DNA of 35,385 bases from Streptacidiphilus carbonis (lineage in GTDB: Bacteria; Actinomycetota; Actinomycetes; Streptomycetales; Streptomycetaceae), in the NCBI RefSeq assembly GCF_000787775.1, contig NZ_BBPM01000025.1:1-35385 (forward strand). The letters run 5' to 3'. The stretch's first letter is position 1. Each line of letters starts with the position of its first letter. The translations under genes and the position numbers were made by a program. This document shows, piece by piece, positions 1 through 9,400 of this stretch. The notes beneath the pieces were generated by a model. It worked only from the letters and a program-made list of their open reading frames with translations. It had not been told where the DNA came from and did no database searches.

Positions 1-53
1 TCGGGGGCGGCGGGATCGGGGGCGGCCGGGGCGCCGCCCTTGGAATTCATCAT
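1..53 (-). CDS. Possible 5' end of a leftward gene, cut by the window edge
   Basis: Reading leftward, two adjacent ATG codons (48-53) open a frame that stays free of stops to the edge of the window. It would encode a protein beginning MMNSKGGAPAAPDPAAP. The Ala/Pro-rich start is typical of disordered N-termini in high-GC actinomycetes, but only 17 codons are visible and no clear ribosome binding site precedes them. It lies downstream of the beta-helix gene on the same strand, with about 114 bases between. No function can be assigned, and the frame may be open by chance. Confidence 0.3.
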   Translation of the reverse strand, partial: MMNSKGGAPAAPDPAAP

Positions 54-167
54 GTGTCGAGTGTCGGGGGTGGGTCGGCGTCTGCGGTCACTGCTCACCG
101 AATCCGTCGGACAGGTGTCGGCTGCGGCCGGCACGCGGCTCGGCCGGGATCGCGACCCGCCCCCGCG

Positions 168-2111
168 CTAGCGCCCGCGTCGCCGGCCCCGTGGGCGGCG
201 TCGGCGGGCTACGGCGTAGGCGGCTGCGGCGACACACAGGAGTCCTGCCGCCGCGCCAGTGGTCTGCCAGGCGCTCAGACCGCCGCCCTGAGCCGCGTCG
301 GCCCCGGCGACGCTCCCTCGGGACCGGGCCGGCGACGGGGACGCGCCGGCTGGGACGGAGGCGGACGCGCCGGCCCCGGCACTGGGGGTGGCTCGGCCGG
401 CAGCGGTGAGGACGGTCGTGCCGGCGCTGTGCTGGAGCGAGAAGTCCGTTCCCCCGATGGTGACCTGAGCGCCTGTCAGAGCGACGGCCTGGCCGCCGAC
501 GCTGAGCGCCGAACCGTCCGCGACCCGGATCTTCGAGCCGGCCACCGCGGTGAGCGCCTTGAGGCTCTGGCTCCCCGCCGCGTGGAGGTCCAGCACCGCC
601 CCCGGCGAGGTGAGGGCGACTCCGCTGCTGGCGGCGAGGCTCGCGCCGGTCAGCGCCAGCGTGCCCATGGCCACGGTGGTGGCTCCGGTGTAGTCGACCG
701 AGCCGGTGAAGGTGGTGGTGGCGGCGCCGTTCTGGATGAAGGATCCGCTGCCGCTGATCCTCGACAGCGTGAGGGCCTTGTCGACATCGGCGGCGACCAG
801 CATGCCCTCGTCGACCACCCGGTAGAGCGCGCCGGAGGTGTAGAGGCCGCCGTCGCCGCCGGACCTGCCGGAGCCCAGCCGCAGCACCGCGCCCCGCTGG
901 ATCGTGGTCGAGCCGTCGTAGTACTGGGTGGCCGCGAAGGTGACGTCGTTGCCGGTGGTCCCGGCGATGACGATGTCTCCCTGCCCGGGGGCGGCGAGGG
1001 TGTCGTGGTACCTGCCGCCGCCGATGGGCGCGCCCAGGGTCACCGGGCCGTTGTAGTCGAAGGTGAGCAGGGACCGCCGATTGCTGGCCGTGTGCAGATT
1101 GATGTACACCGTCTGCGCGGTGCCCGGCATGAAGATGGCATGGGTGGTGCCGTCGCCCCACTGCACATCGGCGCCCTCGATGTTGGTCCCGCGCACATTG
1201 CTCTTGTGCGCGACCGGCCGCCAGTTGAGGGCCGGGTCGCTGAGCGAGGGCGCGGTGTCGGAACCGGAGTCGCTCCAGCTGTAGTACCCGGTCAGGACGA
1301 CCTTGCTGCCGGGCCGGGAGTGGACGTTGACGTCGCTGCCGTAGGCCTGGTTGTAGAAGACCTGGCGCTGGGTGACGGTCTGGCCGAGCGGGGTGTCGAT
1401 GATCCAGGAGCCCTGGTTGACGATGGTGCTCGCGTCGGGGAGCGCGGCCGGGTAGTCGGTGGCGCCGAAGGCGGTGCCGGTGCCGTTGTAGACCACCCCG
1501 GAGAAGGGGTTGGTCCCGGCTATCTGGAGGGTGCCCCACATATTGCGCGGCTGCGCCACCAGTCCGCTGCCGCTGATGATGCCGAGGTTGAATGCGCGGG
1601 TGAGCGACAGCCGCAGGGTGCCGTCGACCCTGATGTTGTCCTGGTTCTGCTGGTAGCCGGGGGTGTTGTAGGGGAAGCTGCCGATCAGTCCGGTGCTGCC
1701 GCCGGTGCCGTACTGCAGCGTGGTGCCTCGGTCGACGGTGATCGCGGGTGCGTCGGGGTCGCTGACCGTGCTGTAGGGGTGGTTGCCGCCGAGCACGGAG
1801 ACCTGCTGATGCTGCCGGGATGCGGGCAGGGTGAAGGTGCTGTCCCTGGTGAGCACCAGGGTTCCGGTCCCGGTCACCCGCAGGGTGCCCTGTCCGCTGA
1901 TCACCCCGCTGTAGGTGTGGGTGCCGGACGGCACGCTCACCACCGCGTCCCCGGTCAGCACCACGTCCTGGCCGGCCAGCACGGCAGCGGTGATGTCCCC
2001 GGCACCGCCCGCCGCGGCCGCGGGCGGTGCTCCGGCGGACAGGAGCAGCAGTGCGCCCGCCGCGGCCCCGGCGGTTGTGCGGCCCCAACTGCTCTTCGCA
2101 GAACGTCGCAT
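168..2111 (-). CDS. Secreted beta-helix protein with autotransporter-type repeats and C-terminal membrane anchor
   Basis: The product is about 647 residues. It begins with a Sec-type signal peptide (basic MRRSAKSSWGR, then an Ala/Leu-rich core ending near AAAAG). The body is rich in Gly, Thr and Val with short recurring beta strands. A segment reading GSGSFIQNG, then TFTGSVDYTGATTVAMGTL, resembles the passenger-associated repeat (PATR) of Gram-negative autotransporters. The C-terminus has an Ala/Ser/Pro-rich linker, a hydrophobic stretch (AAAGLLCVAAAAYAV) and an Arg-rich tail, so the protein is probably held in the membrane or wall. A canonical LPxTG or LAxTG signal is not present; LSAWQTTG sits at the equivalent place. 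The ATG at 2111 and an in-frame GTG at 2114 both follow an AGGA. A surface role is inferred; ligand or enzyme activity is unknown. Confidence 0.8.
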   Translation of the reverse strand: MRRSAKSSWGRTTAGAAAGALLLLSAGAPPAAAAGGAGDITAAVLAGQDVVLTGDAVVSVPSGTHTYSGVISGQGTLRVTGTGTLVLTRDSTFTLPASRQHQQVSVLGGNHPYSTVSDPDAPAITVDRGTTLQYGTGGSTGLIGSFPYNTPGYQQNQDNIRVDGTLRLSLTRAFNLGIISGSGLVAQPRNMWGTLQIAGTNPFSGVVYNGTGTAFGATDYPAALPDASTIVNQGSWIIDTPLGQTVTQRQVFYNQAYGSDVNVHSRPGSKVVLTGYYSWSDSGSDTAPSLSDPALNWRPVAHKSNVRGTNIEGADVQWGDGTTHAIFMPGTAQTVYINLHTASNRRSLLTFDYNGPVTLGAPIGGGRYHDTLAAPGQGDIVIAGTTGNDVTFAATQYYDGSTTIQRGAVLRLGSGRSGGDGGLYTSGALYRVVDEGMLVAADVDKALTLSRISGSGSFIQNGAATTTFTGSVDYTGATTVAMGTLALTGASLAASSGVALTSPGAVLDLHAAGSQSLKALTAVAGSKIRVADGSALSVGGQAVALTGAQVTIGGTDFSLQHSAGTTVLTAAGRATPSAGAGASASVPAGASPSPARSRGSVAGADAAQGGGLSAWQTTGAAAGLLCVAAAAYAVARRRRPRGRRRGR

Positions 2112-2221
2112 CACGGACCGATCCTGTCAGGTCCGCTGCGACCGCCACGGTCCGGGCCCCCTCCCGGACAACTTGTTCCCACCGCGGCCGGGTCGCACCG
2201 CGGTTCCGGTGATGCCTCCCG

Positions 2222-3115
2222 TCAGCCCTTCAGCGCCTCCCGGACGAAGGCCGCGGCGGCGTCGAGGGCGGCGTCGGCCTCGTCCAGCACGGCGGCGAAG
2301 GACTGGAAGACGTGCGGGACCTCCGGCCAGACCTGGAGTTCCACCCACACGTCCTGCCCTGCGGCGCGGGCCGCCAGCCGGGTGGCGTCGTCGAGCAGGA
2401 TCTCGTGCGAGCCGACCTGGATCAGCAGCGGCGGGAGTCCGCTCAGATCCGCGAACACCGGGCTGGCCAGCGGCACCGCGGGGTCGGTGGCGCCGAGGTA
2501 GTCGCGGGCCCGGGTGCGGAGCCCCTCCGGGGTGAGCGCGGGATCGACCGCGGCCTTGCCTGCCATGCTGTCGCCGGACAGGGTGAGGTCGGCCCAGGGC
2601 GAGAACACCGCCGCGGCGGCCGGCTGCGGCAGACCCGCGTCCTTCAGCGCCACCAGCGCCGCGACGACCAGGCCGCCGCCCGCGGACTCGCCGACGAGGG
2701 CCACCGCCGAACTGGGCACACCACTGTCCAGCAGCGCCCGGTAGGCGGCCACCGCGTCGTCGACCGCCGCCGGGAACCGGTGCTCCGGCGCCAGTCGGTA
2801 CTCGACCGAGACGGCCCGCGCGCCGACCCGGCGGGCGAGGTCGGCGGCCAGCCCGGCCCCGTCCGCCGCCGAGCCGATGGCGTACCCGCCGCCGTGCAGG
2901 TAGAGCAGCACCTGCGTCGGGTCGCTGCCCGGCGTGTCCACGGTGACGACGGGGACGCCGCCGAGCGCGCCCGGGGTGAGCGAGACGTCCTCGGGCAGCG
3001 GTATCGCGGTGATCATCGCGTGGAAGACCTCGCGCTGCTCGACGACGTCGCCGCCGATGTCGAGGGGTCCGTGACGCAGGATCTCGTCCAGCGTACGGCG
3101 TTGCTGCCGGCTCAT
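2222..3115 (-). CDS. Alpha/beta hydrolase, hormone-sensitive-lipase-type esterase
   Basis: The 297-residue product has the full signature of HSL (family IV) carboxylesterases. HGGGY (residues 74-78) forms the oxyanion hole, YRLAPEHRFPA (107-117) is the conserved strand and loop after it, and GESAGG (142-147) carries the nucleophile Ser144. Asp242 or Asp243 and His268 (in PEVPHVF) fit the rest of the triad. No signal peptide is seen, so it should act in the cytoplasm on short-chain esters or lactones; the substrate is unknown. Length is normal for the family. It lies 71 bases downstream of the cupin gene on the same strand and is probably co-transcribed with it. The ATG at 3115 follows AGAAGG-type sequence (TCTGAAAGGCACC) at suitable distance. 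Confidence 0.9.
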   Translation of the reverse strand: MSRQQRRTLDEILRHGPLDIGGDVVEQREVFHAMITAIPLPEDVSLTPGALGGVPVVTVDTPGSDPTQVLLYLHGGGYAIGSAADGAGLAADLARRVGARAVSVEYRLAPEHRFPAAVDDAVAAYRALLDSGVPSSAVALVGESAGGGLVVAALVALKDAGLPQPAAAAVFSPWADLTLSGDSMAGKAAVDPALTPEGLRTRARDYLGATDPAVPLASPVFADLSGLPPLLIQVGSHEILLDDATRLAARAAGQDVWVELQVWPEVPHVFQSFAAVLDEADAALDAAAAFVREALKG

Positions 3116-3186
3116 CAGATGGTGCCTTTCAGAAGGGATTCATCAACAGGGGAAGGTGGTGGCGCCCGGTCGGGAGCCGGCTGCGG

Positions 3187-3654
3187 TCAGCGCGGCGGGC
3201 CGAGGATGATCTGGCCGTACCGGTCGGCGGCCTCGGCCATCCGGTCCTTGGAGATCTCGAAGCCGTCGGGGCGCGGGGTCGCCAGATCGCGTCCGGCGTG
3301 GCGGAACATGCCCTCGATGCCGCCGGGGGTGCAGATCATCAGCAGGTCGGCGGCGTCGGAGGTGATCCGGTAGCCGTGCGGGACGTTCTTGGGCAGGTAG
3401 ACGATGCCGCCCTCGGACAGCTCCATCTCCTGGTCGTCGGACCACAGCAGCGCGGTGCCCTTGATCAGCATGAAGACTTCGTCCTCGCGGGTGTGCAGGT
3501 GGTACGGCGGGGCCTCGCCCTTGTTGACGGTGAACCGGCCCACCGTCAACTGGCCGTCGGTGGCCGCGCTGTCCAGCAGGACGGAGAATGTTCCGCCGTC
3601 CAGCCATTCGAGTTTCTGCTGCTGATCGGGCTGTGCGAGGTAGGCCATGCTCAC
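3187..3654 (-). CDS. Single-domain cupin protein
   Basis: The 155-residue product carries a conserved cupin fold. Motif 1 runs from Gly46 to Gly66 with His52, His54 and Glu59 as probable metal ligands (YHLHTREDEVF), and motif 2 includes PKNVPHGYRI with His93 as the fourth ligand. It resembles quercetin-dioxygenase-like small cupins, which bind a metal and may be dioxygenases, isomerases or sensors, so the reaction cannot be fixed from sequence. The GTG start at 3654 is chosen because GAAGGGG lies seven bases upstream; the ATG at 3648 is too far from it. The gene is first in a leftward pair with the esterase and diverges from the MmyB-type regulator, which probably controls it. Confidence 0.88.
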   Translation of the reverse strand: MSMAYLAQPDQQQKLEWLDGGTFSVLLDSAATDGQLTVGRFTVNKGEAPPYHLHTREDEVFMLIKGTALLWSDDQEMELSEGGIVYLPKNVPHGYRITSDAADLLMICTPGGIEGMFRHAGRDLATPRPDGFEISKDRMAEAADRYGQIILGPPR

Positions 3655-3798
3655 GGGGCGACCCCTTCAGTTCTGCTTTCCCGGAAAATCGGGGCAACGG
3701 GCGTGTGCGATTCTTCTCCCCAACCCGCTTCCGCCACAAGGCAAGAGGGTAGGACCAGCAGTACCACTCCGCTCCGTTCCTGGTTACCATGGCCATTG
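3655..3798. promoter_or_regulatory. Divergent promoter region between cupin/esterase and XRE regulator
   Basis: These 144 bases separate two genes read outward, so they must hold both promoters. On the plus strand TAGGAC (3750-3755) is a possible -10 element with a poor -35 partner near 3728. No convincing inverted repeat for the neighbouring XRE regulator was found by eye. The layout, regulator opposite its probable target, is the main evidence. Confidence 0.5.
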
Positions 3799-4650
3799 AT
3801 GGCGACGACGAACAATTTCGGTATCGCGCTGCGGGGTTGGCGTGAAAGGCTCTCCCCGCCGGACGCCGACGGGCGACGGTTCCAGGGGCTGCGCCGCGAG
3901 GAGTTGGCCCGGCTCTCCGGCGTCTCGGTCGACTACGTGGTCCGACTGGAGCAGGGGCGCGCCCGCAATCCCTCCGCCCAGGTGGTTTCCGCCCTGGCCA
4001 GAGCACTGCAACTGCCCGCCGCCGAACGCGACCACCTGTTCCGCTGCGCCCATCTGATGCCGCCCTCGGACGGCGATGTGCCGATGGAGGTGCCGGTGGG
4101 CGTGCGGCGGCTGATGCAGCGTCTGGACTCCGTTCCGGTCGCCGTCTACGCCGCCGACTGGACCCTGGTCAGTTGGAACCGGATGTGGACCGCCGTGGTC
4201 GGAGACCCCGACGACTACGGCTGGGACCAGCGCAATCTCGTCGCCGGGATGTTCCGGACGACCGACGGACGCAGGAACGACGCCATCGCCGCCTGGCCGG
4301 TGCGGTCCTTGGCGGGCGACGCCGCCGAGGAGGCCGCCCTGGTCGCCGACCTGCGTGAGACCGCGGCCGCGTATCCCGCCGACGCCCGCCTCGCCGCGCT
4401 CGTCGAACGGCTGATGGAAACCAGCCGGCGATTTGCCGAACTGTGGTTCGGCGGAACAGTCGGGGCAATCGGCGGCGACCGAAAGACCGTCGAGCATCCG
4501 TCGGTCGGGAGCATCACACTGGACCTCGAAGTACTGATGGTCCCCGGCTCCGACCTCCGGGTTATTACGTACACGGCCGAATCGGGGAGCAGCGACGCGG
4601 AGAAGCTGCACACATTGCGACAGGGCGCCGAAATCAGCGCCGCCGACTGA
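3799..4650 (+). CDS. XRE-family transcriptional regulator with MmyB-like ligand domain
   Basis: The 283-residue product has an N-terminal helix-turn-helix (about residues 8-75, with LRREELARLSGVSVDYVVRL and EQGRARNPS). The C-terminal domain, about 105-270, contains the VAVYAADWTLVSWNRMW and NLVAGMFRTTDGR stretches typical of MmyB-type proteins, which are related to PAS sensors and thought to bind a small ligand. Such regulators are common in Streptomyces and usually control an adjacent divergent oxidoreductase or hydrolase gene, here the cupin and esterase. The ATG at 3799 gives the expected N-terminus; a long open frame upstream of it is antisense to the cupin gene. No good Shine-Dalgarno is seen, so translation may be from a short or absent leader. 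Confidence 0.9.
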   Translation: MATTNNFGIALRGWRERLSPPDADGRRFQGLRREELARLSGVSVDYVVRLEQGRARNPSAQVVSALARALQLPAAERDHLFRCAHLMPPSDGDVPMEVPVGVRRLMQRLDSVPVAVYAADWTLVSWNRMWTAVVGDPDDYGWDQRNLVAGMFRTTDGRRNDAIAAWPVRSLAGDAAEEAALVADLRETAAAYPADARLAALVERLMETSRRFAELWFGGTVGAIGGDRKTVEHPSVGSITLDLEVLMVPGSDLRVITYTAESGSSDAEKLHTLRQGAEISAAD

Positions 4651-4652
4651 AT

Positions 4653-5288
4653 TCAGCCGGATTCCGCGAGTGCGGCCCGGGTCAGCGTGGTGGCGGTGTG
4701 CACCAGGCTGACGACGGCCTCCTCCGGCTCCAGCCCGTACAGGTCGGTCAGCCCGAACAGGGCCTCGGCGCTGACCACGACCGCGAGATCGCGTTTGAGC
4801 TGGACCAGGGCGGCGGGGTCGGCGGCCCCCAGGGTCTGTTCCAGCGGGGCCAGGGCATGGTCGATCAGACCGAAGCGCAGACCCGGCCGGGCGGCGGCTC
4901 CGCCGGGCCGGATCACGGTGGCCGCGATCATCGCGCGGACCACGCCCTGCCGGGTCAGCACATGGCGCATCAGGAACTCGGTGGCGGCGGCGATGCGCTC
5001 CACCGGGTCCTCGGAGTCCGCCACCGGGGCCAGCGCCTCCTCGGCGCTGGGCAGCTGGCCGACGATGGCCTCCTGCAACAGGCTGGCCAGGTCCGGGAAG
5101 TAGCGGTACGCCGTGGCCTCGGAGACCAGCGCCGCCCGGGCGACCTCGGGCATGGTCAGCTCGCGGCCGGTCCGGCTGAGCTCGGCCGCGGCCTGGACGA
5201 TCGCCGTGCGGGTGCGCAGCTTCTGGTTGGCCCGGCCGGACACGGCCCGCTCCGCCGCGCCCCGGTCCGCCGTGCTCTGCGATGCCAT
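4653..5288 (-). CDS. TetR-family transcriptional regulator
   Basis: The 211-residue product has a TetR N-terminal DNA-binding domain: an arginine-rich lead-in (NQKLRTRTAIVQAAAEL, about 21-37) followed by the helix-turn-helix MPEVARAALVSEATAYRYF (about 46-64). The C-terminal two thirds is helical and Ala/Leu-rich, as expected for a ligand-binding dimer domain. The start at 5288 follows GAGAGG seven bases upstream; an upstream in-frame ATG at 5336 would overlap the palindromic operator. It is 82 bases downstream of the alpha/beta hydrolase gene and ends two bases from the convergent MmyB regulator. Matching GAGAG/CTCTC repeats before this gene and in the hydrolase/RND promoter region suggest autoregulation and control of both neighbours. 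Confidence 0.9.
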   Translation of the reverse strand: MASQSTADRGAAERAVSGRANQKLRTRTAIVQAAAELSRTGRELTMPEVARAALVSEATAYRYFPDLASLLQEAIVGQLPSAEEALAPVADSEDPVERIAAATEFLMRHVLTRQGVVRAMIAATVIRPGGAAARPGLRFGLIDHALAPLEQTLGAADPAALVQLKRDLAVVVSAEALFGLTDLYGLEPEEAVVSLVHTATTLTRAALAESG

Positions 5289-5335
5289 CGGTCCACCTCT
5301 CGTCCGCAGCGTAGAACGCAAGACTCCCGCAGTCA

Positions 5336-5351
5336 TGAGAGCATACTCTCA
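5336..5351. promoter_or_regulatory. Palindromic operator candidate upstream of the TetR gene
   Basis: TGAGAG and CTCTCA form perfect six-base arms around a CATA spacer, 48 bases upstream of the TetR start. The left side, TCATGAGAGCATAC (5333-5346), matches the reverse complement of 6297-6310 at 13 of 14 bases. Position and similarity suggest that the TetR protein binds here, which is an inference. Confidence 0.65.
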
Positions 5352-5370
5352 CAAACCCCGAATCAACAGG

Positions 5371-6222
5371 TCAGGCGGCCTCGTCCGGCTTGACGACGGT
5401 GTCGACGAAATCGCCGATCGCACCGAGGGTGGCCCCCAACTGCTCGATCTGCGGGAAGTGGGCGGCCTCCGCGATGGCGGTGTAGTGGCCGTTCGGGAAG
5501 GACTTGGCGTAGCCGCGGCCGTACGCCGGCAGCGCGATCCCGTCCTGCTCGCCCCAGACGACCAGCACCGGCACGGTCACCCGGTGCAGCCGTCCGCGCA
5601 GCTTGGGGTCGTGGCTGAACGCCTCGCCCGCATAGACCGCCAGGGTGCGCTGGTTGGCGGCGGACACGGCCCGCTGCTCGTCGGTGAACGAGGCGAAGTC
5701 GGGGCGGAACGCCGGGTTGTGGAAGGACAGCCGGGTCATCTCGGCCGGAGCCATCACCCGGACGTCGCGGACCTCGTTCTCCTTCAGCTCGGCGTGGATG
5801 CCCACCGCGTTGAGCAGCACCAGCGCGCCGATCCGGTTGCGGGTGTCGCGCAGCGCCATCTCGGCGGCTATCCAGCCGCCCACCGAGTTGCCGATGACCA
5901 TGACGCCGGTCAGGTCCAGCTCGTCCAGCAGGTCCAGGTAGGCGACCGCGAGGTCGGCGACGGTGTCGAAGGACTCCGGCCGCGGGGTGCCGTCGAAGCC
6001 GGGGTGGGTCGGGGCGATCGCGTACACGTGCTGGGACAGCGCGTTGCCCAGGCCGGCCATGGTGCGGGGGCCGGCGCCGCCGTGCAGCAGCAGGACGGCG
6101 CCGCCGTCGGAGTTGCTGCCGAACTCCTGGACGGTCAGGGACAGGCCGCCGGCCAGGTCGACGGTCCGGGTCACGGCGCTGGAGCTGCTGGTGGAGGCGG
6201 GAGTGGAGGCGGGGGTGCTCAT
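5371..6222 (-). CDS. Alpha/beta hydrolase
   Basis: The 283-residue product is a classic alpha/beta hydrolase. LLLHGGAGPRT (about 44-54) gives the oxyanion loop, GNSVGG (111-116) the nucleophile elbow with Ser113, WGEQDG (223-228) the acid Asp227, and EAAHFPQIE the base His255. The first 17 residues are Ser/Thr/Pro-rich and low complexity; they do not form a signal peptide. The family covers epoxide hydrolases, C-C bond hydrolases, haloperoxidase-like enzymes and esterases, and the sequence does not separate these. The ATG at 6222 has AAAAGGA eight bases upstream. It leads a leftward unit with the TetR gene and diverges from the RND operon, so it may process a compound that the efflux system handles. 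Confidence 0.9.
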   Translation of the reverse strand: MSTPASTPASTSSSSAVTRTVDLAGGLSLTVQEFGSNSDGGAVLLLHGGAGPRTMAGLGNALSQHVYAIAPTHPGFDGTPRPESFDTVADLAVAYLDLLDELDLTGVMVIGNSVGGWIAAEMALRDTRNRIGALVLLNAVGIHAELKENEVRDVRVMAPAEMTRLSFHNPAFRPDFASFTDEQRAVSAANQRTLAVYAGEAFSHDPKLRGRLHRVTVPVLVVWGEQDGIALPAYGRGYAKSFPNGHYTAIAEAAHFPQIEQLGATLGAIGDFVDTVVKPDEAA

Positions 6223-6247
6223 GATGTGGGTCCTTTTCGCCGCGCTT

Positions 6248-6321
6248 ACGAGAGCTGACTTGCATGAGTGTAGGCAGCTCTCGCGGTCTTATGCAAGTAC
6301 GCTCTCATGACGAGAGTTGAC
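6248..6321. promoter_or_regulatory. Cluster of inverted and direct GAGAG/CTCTC repeats, putative TetR operators
   Basis: Several ordered repeats sit in the region between the hydrolase and RND starts. CGAGAGCTG (6249-6257) and CAGCTCTCG (6275-6283) are perfect nine-base arms with a 17-base spacer. ACTTGCAT (6258-6265) and ATGCAAGT (6291-6298) are perfect eight-base arms. CTCTC (6302-6306) and GAGAG (6312-6316) flank ATGAC. ACGAGAGCTGAC (6248-6259) recurs as ACGAGAGTTGAC at 6310-6321. Similarity to the palindrome before the TetR gene suggests binding by that regulator. Confidence 0.6.
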
Positions 6322-6483
6322 ATCATCACGTCCATCTCAGGGACAACTCGTGTCACACCCCGGGGTTTCGCTTATCGGAGTTCATGATGATCGTGTGACG
6401 ACTTGTACACGTTCGGTCATTGTCGGGTGTAGGAGGCGCCCCAGCGGGGGACCCTCCATGAACACCGGTTCGGGGGGATCGTC

Positions 6484-9400
6484 ATGCGTTGGATCGTGAG
6501 TTCTAGCCTGCGGCTTGCCGCTGCCGTGGTGGCGGCCGCGATCGTGGTCATGGTGGTGGGGGTGGGCTCGCTGCGCCATGCCTCCGTGGACACGCTGCCT
6601 GAGTTCCTGCCGCCGCAGGTGCAGGTGCAGACCGAGGCGTTGGGGCTGTCCACCAACGAGGTCGAGCAGTTGATCACCGTCCCGCTGGAGGACGAGTTCA
6701 ACGGCATCGCCTATCTGGACCGGCTGCGCTCCCAGTCGGTGCCGGGGCTCTCCTCGATCGAGCTGACCTTCAAGCCCGGTACCGACATCTACAAGGCCAG
6801 GCAGCTGGTGACGGAGCGGGTGGCCCAGGGGCCGGCCGTGGTCAACGTCGGCACCCCGCCGGTGATGATCCAGCCGCAGTCCGCGCAGAGCCGCACCATG
6901 ATGATCGGGCTGTCGTCCAAGTCCACCTCGCTGATCGACCTGTCGACGCTGGCCCGCTGGCGGATCCGGCCGCGGCTGCTCGCCGTTCCCGGTGTCGCCA
7001 ATGTGACCATCTGGGGCCAGCGCGACCAGCAGCTCCAGGTCCTGGTCGACCCGGCCAGGCTGCATTCCGCCGGGGTCTCGCTGTCGCAGGTGATCAACAC
7101 CACCGGTGACGCCATGTGGACCTCGCCGCTGACCTTCGTCGAGGCTTCCTCGCCCGGCGCGGACGGCTTCATCGACACTCCCGACCAGCGGCTGTCGGTC
7201 CAGCACATCCTGCCCATCACCACGCCCAAGGACCTCGCCCAGGTCCCGGTCGAGGACACCAACGGCAAGACCGTCAAGCTCGGCGACGTCACCACGGTCG
7301 TCGAGGACCACCCGGCGCTGCGCGGCGACGCCGTGCTCTCCAGCGGCTCCGGCTTCCTGCTGGTCGTGGAGAAGCTCCCCGGCGCCAACACCCTCGCCGT
7401 CACCAAGGGCGTCGAGCAGGCGATGGCGGAGCTCAAGCCCGGGCTGACCGGCATCACCGTCGACACCTCGGTCTTCCGCCCGGCCGACTTCGTCCAGTCC
7501 GCGCTGCACAACCTGGGCTGGTCGGCGCTGGCCGGGCTGGTACTGCTGACGCTGTGGCTGGGCCTGTGCTGGCGGTCCTGGCGGGTCGCCCTGGTGGGCC
7601 TGGTGGCGGTGGCGCTGCCGCTGGTGGCCGCGGCTTATGTGCTCTACCTGCGCGGATCGACCTTCAACGAGATGACGCTGGCGGGGATGCTGGCGGCGCT
7701 GGGCATCGTCGTCGACGACGCCGTCTCGGGGGTGCTGGCGCTGCGGAGCGCGGCCGACGCCGCCATGCCGCGGCCGGGCGCCCCGGAACACGCGTTCGGC
7801 GCCGCGGGCGTCACCGACGACGGGTCCGACCCGGAGCCCCCGGCCGGGGCCACCGCGGTACCGCACAGCGGTGACGCCGCGTCAGCGCCCCCGGGCGCCG
7901 CGCCGCCGACGGAAGCCGGTGCGGCGTCCGACCCCGGCTCCGACCCCGGCTCCGACCCCCGGCCGTCACTGTCCGACCTGCTGACCGACGCCCTCACCGA
8001 CGCCCGCCGCCCGCTGGGCTTCGCCCTCGCCGTGGTCCTGGTCACCGCGGTGCCGCTGCTGGTGATCCCCGGCCTGGGCGGATCCCTGGCGCGTCCGCTG
8101 GTCATCGCCTATGTGCTCGCGCTGCTCGCGGCGACCGCAGTGGCCCTCACCGTCACCCCGGCGCTGGCCTACCTGCTGCTCCGCCCGGGACTCCGCCGCA
8201 AGCCGGGGACAGCGACGGCGGCAACGGCGACGGCAACCCACGAGCCGTCCACCGCCCCGGTCCCCGCCCCCCGGCTGCACTGGACCGAACGCGGCTACCA
8301 CCGACTGCTGGACCACAGGCTGCGCCCGGTGGTGGCCGGCTCGCTGGCCGTGGTCCTGGCGCTGGCCGCGCTTTCGATCCTGCCGCAGCTGGCGCACACC
8401 TCGCAGGGGGTGCTGCCGCAGACGCAGAACCGCCAGCTGCTGGTGCAGTGGCAGGCCGCGCCCGGCACCTCGCTGCCCGCCATGGAGAAGACGGCCGGCG
8501 CCGCCGGGGACAGCCTGCGCGCGCTGCCCGGCGTCAAGGACGTCGCCAGCGACGTCGGGCAGGCCCTGATGGGCGATCAGGTCGTGGATGTCGACTCGGC
8601 CCAGACCTGGGTCACCCTCTCCCCCGGCGCCGACTACGGCCGCACCACCGCGGCCGTCCGCAAGGCGCTGGACCGTCAGCCGGCCGCCTCGGCCGTGCGG
8701 CACACCCTGCTGACCTACCCTCAGCTGGCGCTCCAGGACGGCACCGCCGAGGCGACCGACGGCAACGCCGCGGTACGGGTCCGCCTCTACGGCACCGACA
8801 CCAAGGTGCTGGCCGCGCAGGCCGAACGGCTGCGGCAGGCCGTCGCCGCCCAGCCGGGCATCGCCGGCCCCGCCATCGCCCGGACGCCCACCGAGCCCTC
8901 GATCGAGATCGCCACCGACGTCGCCAAGGCCGCCAAGTACGGCCTCAAGCCCGGCGACGTGCGCCGCTCCACCGCCGTGCTGGTGGCCGGTATCCCGGTC
9001 GGAAGCTACTACCAGCAGCAGCAGATCTTCGACGTGGCCGTATGGAGCACTCCCGCCGTCCGGAACAGCCTGGCCGACATCCAGAACCTGATGCTGGACA
9101 CCCCCACCGGGGGCCAGGTCGCGCTGAAGGACATCGCGACCGTCTCGATCCAGCCGGCGCCCACCGAGATCGACCACGACCAGGCATCCCGCTACCTCGA
9201 CATCACCGCCGCCGTCCACGGCCAGGACCTGGGCACCACCCTGAGCCGGGTCCGCTCGGCGGTTGAGGCGGTCGACCTGCCGCTCGGCTACCACGCAGAG
9301 ATCACCAGCGGCCTGGAGCAGACCCAGAACGGGGAGCTCACCCTGGTGCTGTGCGCGCTGGCCTGCGCGGCCGGGGCGCTGCTGCTGTTCCAGGCGGCGC

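Noticed and set aside
54..2501. Long plus-strand open frame over the left-end genes
   Set aside because: It is antisense to the beta-helix and esterase genes, has no signature motif, and its Arg/Gly/Ala-rich content is what high-GC antisense frames give.
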